From an uncultured Polymorphobacter sp. (GTDB lineage: Bacteria; Pseudomonadota; Alphaproteobacteria; Sphingomonadales; Sphingomonadaceae): a DNA stretch of 9,882 nt. Below, piece by piece: positions 7,080 through 9,882 of the stretch. Every line of letters begins with the position of its first letter. Position 1 is the first letter of the stretch. The translations under genes and the position numbers were made by a program. Under the pieces are notes generated by a model. It was not told the origin of the DNA and did not search any database. It saw only the letters and a list, made by a program, of their open reading frames with translations. The stretch lies in assembly GCA_937894055.1 (NCBI GenBank), contig CALDHQ010000561.1, positions 1-9,882 on the forward strand, in the 5' to 3' direction.

Positions 7080-7868
7080 TCAACGCGGCGGCATGCGGAT
7101 GCCGCCATCGAGCCGGATCGTCTGCGCGTTGAAATAGCTGTTGCGCACCAGCTCCATCACCAGGCTGCCGAATTCGGGCGGATTGCCCAGCCGGCGCGGG
7201 AACGGCACCGAGGCGTTGAGCCCGTCCCACATCGCCGGGTTGAAATCCTTGAAGCGCAGCATCGGCGGTGTCGCGAAAATCCCCGGCATGATCGAGTTTA
7301 CGCGGATGCCGAGCTCCATCAGGTCGCGCGCCATCGGCAGCACCAGCCCGTTGACGCCGGCCTTGGCCGAACCATAGCACACCTGCCCGACCTGCCCGTC
7401 CTGCGCCGCGACGCTCGACGTCAGCGTGATGACACCGCGTTCGCCGTCTTCGAGCGGCTCGAGGCCAGCCATGCCGAGCGCCGAAATCGACGCCATGCGG
7501 TAGCTCGCGACCAGAATCCCGTCGACCGAAAAGGCATAGTCTTCGGTCGAAACGCGCTTGAAGCCACCGGTCGCCTTGTCGCGGCCGACGGTCTTGCCGC
7601 CCTTGGCGGTCATCGCGCAATGCACGAGGATGCGTTCCTGGCCGTTGATGGCGCGGGCCTTTTCGAAGCCGGCCAGCGCGCTTTCTTCGGACAGGATGTT
7701 GACGTTGCAGAAGGTCGCGCCGATTTCGTCGGCGACCGCCTGGCCGGCTTCGGCGATGTCGAAGATCGCCACCTTGACGCCGGCGGCACGCAGCGCCCGC
7801 GCCGACGCCTGGCCGAGGCCCGATGCGCCCCCGGTGACGATGGCGGCAGTGTTTGAATCAATTTTCAT
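7080..7868 (-). CDS. Short-chain dehydrogenase, HSD10 / 3-hydroxyacyl-CoA dehydrogenase type II-like
   Basis: The closest family I recognise is NAD-dependent 3-hydroxyacyl-CoA dehydrogenase type II (17-beta-HSD10-like), acting in fatty acid or steroid-type oxidation in the cytoplasm. The 262 residues match the HSD10 length and pattern. They include TGGASGLG (12-19) for dinucleotide binding, D37 after the second strand (favouring NAD over NADP), S152-V-A-A...GQVGQ, Y165-x3-K169, and the C-terminal VPFPRRLGNPPEF and IRLDGGIRM that are typical of that group. Two departures stand out. The NNAG-type motif is H83-C-A-M86, and the position of the catalytic-tetrad Asn is D116 (FSVDGIL). A Shine-Dalgarno GGGGAG (7876-7881 on the + strand) lies seven bases before the ATG. 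The substrate is unknown. Confidence 0.9.
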   Translation of the reverse strand: MKIDSNTAAIVTGGASGLGQASARALRAAGVKVAIFDIAEAGQAVADEIGATFCNVNILSEESALAGFEKARAINGQERILVHCAMTAKGGKTVGRDKATGGFKRVSTEDYAFSVDGILVASYRMASISALGMAGLEPLEDGERGVITLTSSVAAQDGQVGQVCYGSAKAGVNGLVLPMARDLMELGIRVNSIMPGIFATPPMLRFKDFNPAMWDGLNASVPFPRRLGNPPEFGSLVMELVRNSYFNAQTIRLDGGIRMPPR

Positions 7869-8087
7869 GGCAGGTCTCCCCAGACGTATTGTGTTGGTTG
7901 TTGTCAGTGCCTGCCATATTCACAACCGGCGCGCTGCCGACAAGCCGGATATCGCCGCACGCCGCAATCAGTTCGGCAGCACCACCCGCACAAAACGTTC
8001 CTAATGGATTGCCGCACCGCAAACCCGGCACCCTCTGTGACGCCTGCGAAACGCCGGTAAGGTTGACCGCGCTTCACCAATAATGCC

Positions 8088-8102
8088 CGCACGCGGCGTG
8101 CG
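8088..8102. promoter_or_regulatory. 15-base palindrome upstream of the beta-helix gene
   Basis: CGCACGC and GCGTGCG are exact reverse complements around a single G, 48 bases before ATG 8151. It could be an operator for a dimeric regulator, but in such GC-rich DNA one palindrome of this size can arise by chance. Confidence 0.25.
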
Positions 8103-8136
8103 CTGCCGCCGTTGAACGCTCCACGACCAATGTTGC

Positions 8137-8141
8137 GGGAG
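8137..8141 (+). promoter_or_regulatory. Ribosome binding site deciding the beta-helix start
   Basis: GGGAG lies nine bases before ATG 8151. This favours 8151 over the in-frame ATG at 8112, which lacks a comparable site and would add 13 residues unlike the rest of the protein. Confidence 0.6.
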
Positions 8142-8150
8142 CATGCGTTC

Positions 8151-9566
8151 ATGGCGATTATCAATGCCGACACCGGAAACTTTCGGGCCCAGCTGGCGAC
8201 CCTCAAGGCCGGCGACACCTTGCAGCTTGCCGCGGGCAACTATGGCCAGCTGGTGCTCGCCAATCTCAATTTCGGCACCGGCGTCACCATCAAGGGCGGC
8301 AGCTTCACCAGCATCGCGCTGAGCCGCGTCAGCGGCGTGACCTTCGACGGCGCCGCGGTCAGCTTCCAGCCGACCGCGACCAGCGACAACAACGCCCAGG
8401 CCATCCGCGTCTGGGACTGCGACCGCGTCACCATCACCAATGCCAAGGTCAGCGGCGGGCTGGCGGTCAACGGCGTCGCGCAAAGCGCCAAGGTTCTCGA
8501 TGCGACGGGCAACGTGCTCGGGCTGCCGGCGGGCAAGGGCGTCAATTTCGAAAACTCGCGCGACTGCGCCATCACCAACAGCGACATCAGCCTGTTTCAC
8601 AAGGGCATCACCTTTTCGGGATCGAACCTGACGATCAGCGGCAACGACATCCACGACCTGCGCACCACGCCGATCAGCGGCTCGGCGGTTTCGGGGCTGG
8701 TCATCACCGGCAACCACAGCTGGAGCAGCCATCCGTGGAACTTCGGCGGCGCCGGCGACCATGGCGACCGTATCCACATCTGGACCGACAAGACGGCGAT
8801 GACCGGCGTCGTCATCACGAACAATCTGCTCGAACAGGGCAGTGGCGACCCGATGCTCGGCATCTACCTCGACGACAACGGCAAGGGGCTGGGCTTCCCC
8901 GGCGCGGTCATCACCGGCAATACCGTCATCGATGGCACCGGCCAGGGCATGCTGCTCGAAAACGTCAGCGGCACCGTGTCGAACAACACGCTGACCTGGT
9001 CGGGCACCGGCACCGCAGCGAACAACACGCCGCGGTTTCAGGTCACCGGCAAATCGCACAACATCATGTTCACCGGCAACAGCGGCAATGTCGCGATTGT
9101 CGCCGGCGCGCATGACCTGCAGTTCTGGGACCAGATCGGCAGCTTCACCTATGACGCGGCACTGACCGCCGCCGACCGGCTGAGCATCACGCAGGACGCC
9201 ACCGTCATCACCAAGGCCGCGAGCTTCGCCATCGACGCTGCCACCGACAATCTGACCTTCGCCGGCACCGGCAACTTCACCGGCACCGGCAATGCGCTGG
9301 CGAACATCATCACCGGCGGCGCCGGCAATGACACGCTGATCGGCAACGGCGGTGCCGACACGCTGGTCGGCGGGCTCGGCAACGACACCTACTATGTCGA
9401 CGCCAGTGGCGACACGGTGACCGAGGGCGCCGAGGCCGACTCCGGCACCGACACCATCTACAGTTCGGTCAGCATCGGTGCGGCGGGCCTGTTTGCCGGC
9501 ATCGGCGCTTTGCTTGCGCTGGTCGGGGCCGGGCTGTCGGTGCTGTGGTTCGGCCGGGTGGCCTGA
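8151..9566 (+). CDS. Right-handed beta-helix protein with RTX repeats and an atypical hydrophobic C-terminus
   Basis: The protein has 471 residues and no signal peptide, as expected for type I secretion substrates. Residues ~15-345 form a parallel beta-helix ladder with many (V/I)-I-T-x-N-x type turns (for example ITNAKVSGG, ISGNDIHDL, ITNNLLEQG, ITGNTVIDG). This fold is shared by polysaccharide lyases, epimerases and surface adhesins, so a carbohydrate target is plausible but unproven. A polar cluster, GDHGDRIHIW (202-211), is a candidate active or binding site. Three RTX calcium-binding nonapeptides follow at 389-415 (GGAGNDTLI, GNGGADTLV, GGLGNDTYY), then YVDASGDTVTE and GTDTIYSSVS as in serralysin-type C-termini. 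At about residue 441 the expected RTX continuation stops and a tail of 30 mostly hydrophobic residues (GLFAGIGALLALVGAGLSV core) runs to the stop. The tail looks like the last helix of a transporter, so the gene is probably a truncated RTX gene fused to a foreign end. Confidence 0.8.
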   Translation: MAIINADTGNFRAQLATLKAGDTLQLAAGNYGQLVLANLNFGTGVTIKGGSFTSIALSRVSGVTFDGAAVSFQPTATSDNNAQAIRVWDCDRVTITNAKVSGGLAVNGVAQSAKVLDATGNVLGLPAGKGVNFENSRDCAITNSDISLFHKGITFSGSNLTISGNDIHDLRTTPISGSAVSGLVITGNHSWSSHPWNFGGAGDHGDRIHIWTDKTAMTGVVITNNLLEQGSGDPMLGIYLDDNGKGLGFPGAVITGNTVIDGTGQGMLLENVSGTVSNNTLTWSGTGTAANNTPRFQVTGKSHNIMFTGNSGNVAIVAGAHDLQFWDQIGSFTYDAALTAADRLSITQDATVITKAASFAIDAATDNLTFAGTGNFTGTGNALANIITGGAGNDTLIGNGGADTLVGGLGNDTYYVDASGDTVTEGAEADSGTDTIYSSVSIGAAGLFAGIGALLALVGAGLSVLWFGRVA

Positions 9567-9602
9567 CGCCTTCCAACTGAGCCTGGCGCGGCGGGTTTGC
9601 CG

Positions 9603-9683
9603 CTAGATCGCCAGGTACTCGCGTCGCAGCTCTTCATTTTCGAGCACGGCGCTGGCCGGGCCCGAGAACGCCCGCGCGATGCA
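9603..9683 (-). pseudogene. Probable C-terminal fragment of an ABC-transporter ATPase
   Basis: Read on the - strand, the 26 codons before the TAG at 9603-9605 end in [20 protein letters not shown]. This fits the C-terminal signature of LivF/LptB-type ABC ATPases (G-x-x-x-x-V/L-L-x-N-x-x-L/V-R-x-x-Y-L-G/A). Nothing upstream in this frame resembles the rest of an ATPase, because queF coding sequence occupies that DNA on the other strand. I therefore read it as a fragment left by a rearrangement. It is a short match made by eye, and chance similarity is possible. Confidence 0.42.
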
Positions 9684-9882
9684 CAACTCGCCCGAGGCCG
9701 CGGTGCTGGACCGGGTGCCAAACCCGCATCCCGATATCGACTACCTGATCCGCTTCGCGGTGCCCGAGTTCACCGCGCTTTGCCCGATCACTGGCCAGCC
9801 CGATTTTGCGCACCTCGTCATCGACTACGTGCCGGACCAATGGCTGGTGGAGTCGAAGTCGCTGAAGCTCTATCTCGGGTCC
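9679..9882 (+). CDS. queF: NADPH-dependent 7-cyano-7-deazaguanine reductase QueF (3' partial)
   Basis: QueF reduces preQ0 to preQ1 in the cytoplasm, a step in queuosine synthesis for tRNA modification. The 68 residues in the window carry the short-type QueF pattern: [28 protein letters not shown] with the nucleophile C35 and the general acid D42 (spacing of seven, as C55/D62 in B. subtilis), then E58-S-K-S-L-K-L-Y, the QueF signature. The gene runs off the right edge. ATG 9679 is the only start between the in-frame stop at 9604 and the conserved part. It gives an N-terminus of only three residues before SPEAAVLD, whereas alphaproteobacterial homologs as I know them have about 15-20 more residues with an L-G-x motif. 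No good Shine-Dalgarno precedes it. The 5' end may have been lost at a breakpoint, with the catalytic part still intact as far as it can be seen. Confidence 0.9.
   Translation, partial: MHNSPEAAVLDRVPNPHPDIDYLIRFAVPEFTALCPITGQPDFAHLVIDYVPDQWLVESKSLKLYLGS

Larger units (their letters stand above)
7869..8150. other. Divergent intergenic region between the SDR and beta-helix genes
   Basis: These 282 bases separate two divergently transcribed genes and presumably hold both promoters. I find the Shine-Dalgarno of each gene and one palindrome, but no hexamer pair I would defend. On the - strand, TTGTCG and AATATG about 17 bases apart upstream of the SDR is the least poor candidate. No convincing ORF or RNA gene is seen. 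Confidence 0.5.

Noticed and set aside
7017..7856. 279-codon + strand ORF opposite the SDR
   Set aside because: The minus frame encodes an unmistakable SDR; the + frame is its antisense shadow.
8001..9113. 370-codon minus-strand ORF opposite the beta-helix gene
   Set aside because: It is rich in Ala, Arg, Asp, Gly and Val without any recognisable motif, as expected for the antisense of a GC-rich gene; the + strand frame has clear beta-helix and RTX motifs.
9475..9566. Beta-helix/RTX protein as a newly evolved C-terminally anchored surface system
   Set aside because: The abrupt change right after a standard RTX stretch, next to other gene fragments, is better explained by truncation and accidental fusion; kept only as an alternative in the findings.

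Overview
This is a high-GC window from an alphaproteobacterium, most likely one of the Sphingomonadales. The evidence is the gene order mreC-mreD-mrdA-rodA, GC-ending codons throughout, the short (unimodular) type of queF, and the style of the RTX and beta-helix proteins. I cannot name a genus from the sequence alone.

Positions 1-4648 hold the cell-elongation (rod-shape) operon, all on the + strand and tightly packed: mreC (5' end outside the window), mreD (4-base ATGA overlap), mrdA/PBP2 (2-base gap) and rodA (3-base gap). MreC and MreD are scaffold and membrane parts of the elongasome. RodA polymerises glycan from lipid II and PBP2 cross-links it. mreB probably lies just upstream of the window. 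A tRNA-Lys(CTT) with encoded CCA follows at 4728-4803.

Positions 4804-7018 look like an acquired or rearranged segment. A secreted alpha/beta-hydrolase (secretory-lipase type) of visibly lower GC sits between two direct copies of the 3' end of a cytochrome b561 gene. The right-hand copy belongs to an intact b561 gene on the - strand. The left-hand copy, between the tRNA and the lipase, is a decayed remnant that still encodes the same last residues (RGGRL-stop). This is the clearest undescribed structure in the window.

Positions 7080-7868 (- strand) encode a short-chain dehydrogenase of the HSD10 / 3-hydroxyacyl-CoA dehydrogenase type II kind. The expected catalytic Asn is Asp and the NNAG motif is altered. 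A perfect 10-bp-stem hairpin separates it from b561.

Positions 8151-9882 form a mosaic. A signal-less right-handed beta-helix protein with three RTX nonapeptides ends abruptly in a hydrophobic, membrane-like tail of 30 residues. This is followed by what looks like the last 26 codons of an ABC-transporter ATPase on the - strand, and then by the start of queF, whose N-terminus is shorter than usual. The junctions suggest gene wreckage at a rearrangement breakpoint. I see no CRISPR array, insertion sequence, integrase or complete novel defence-type system.
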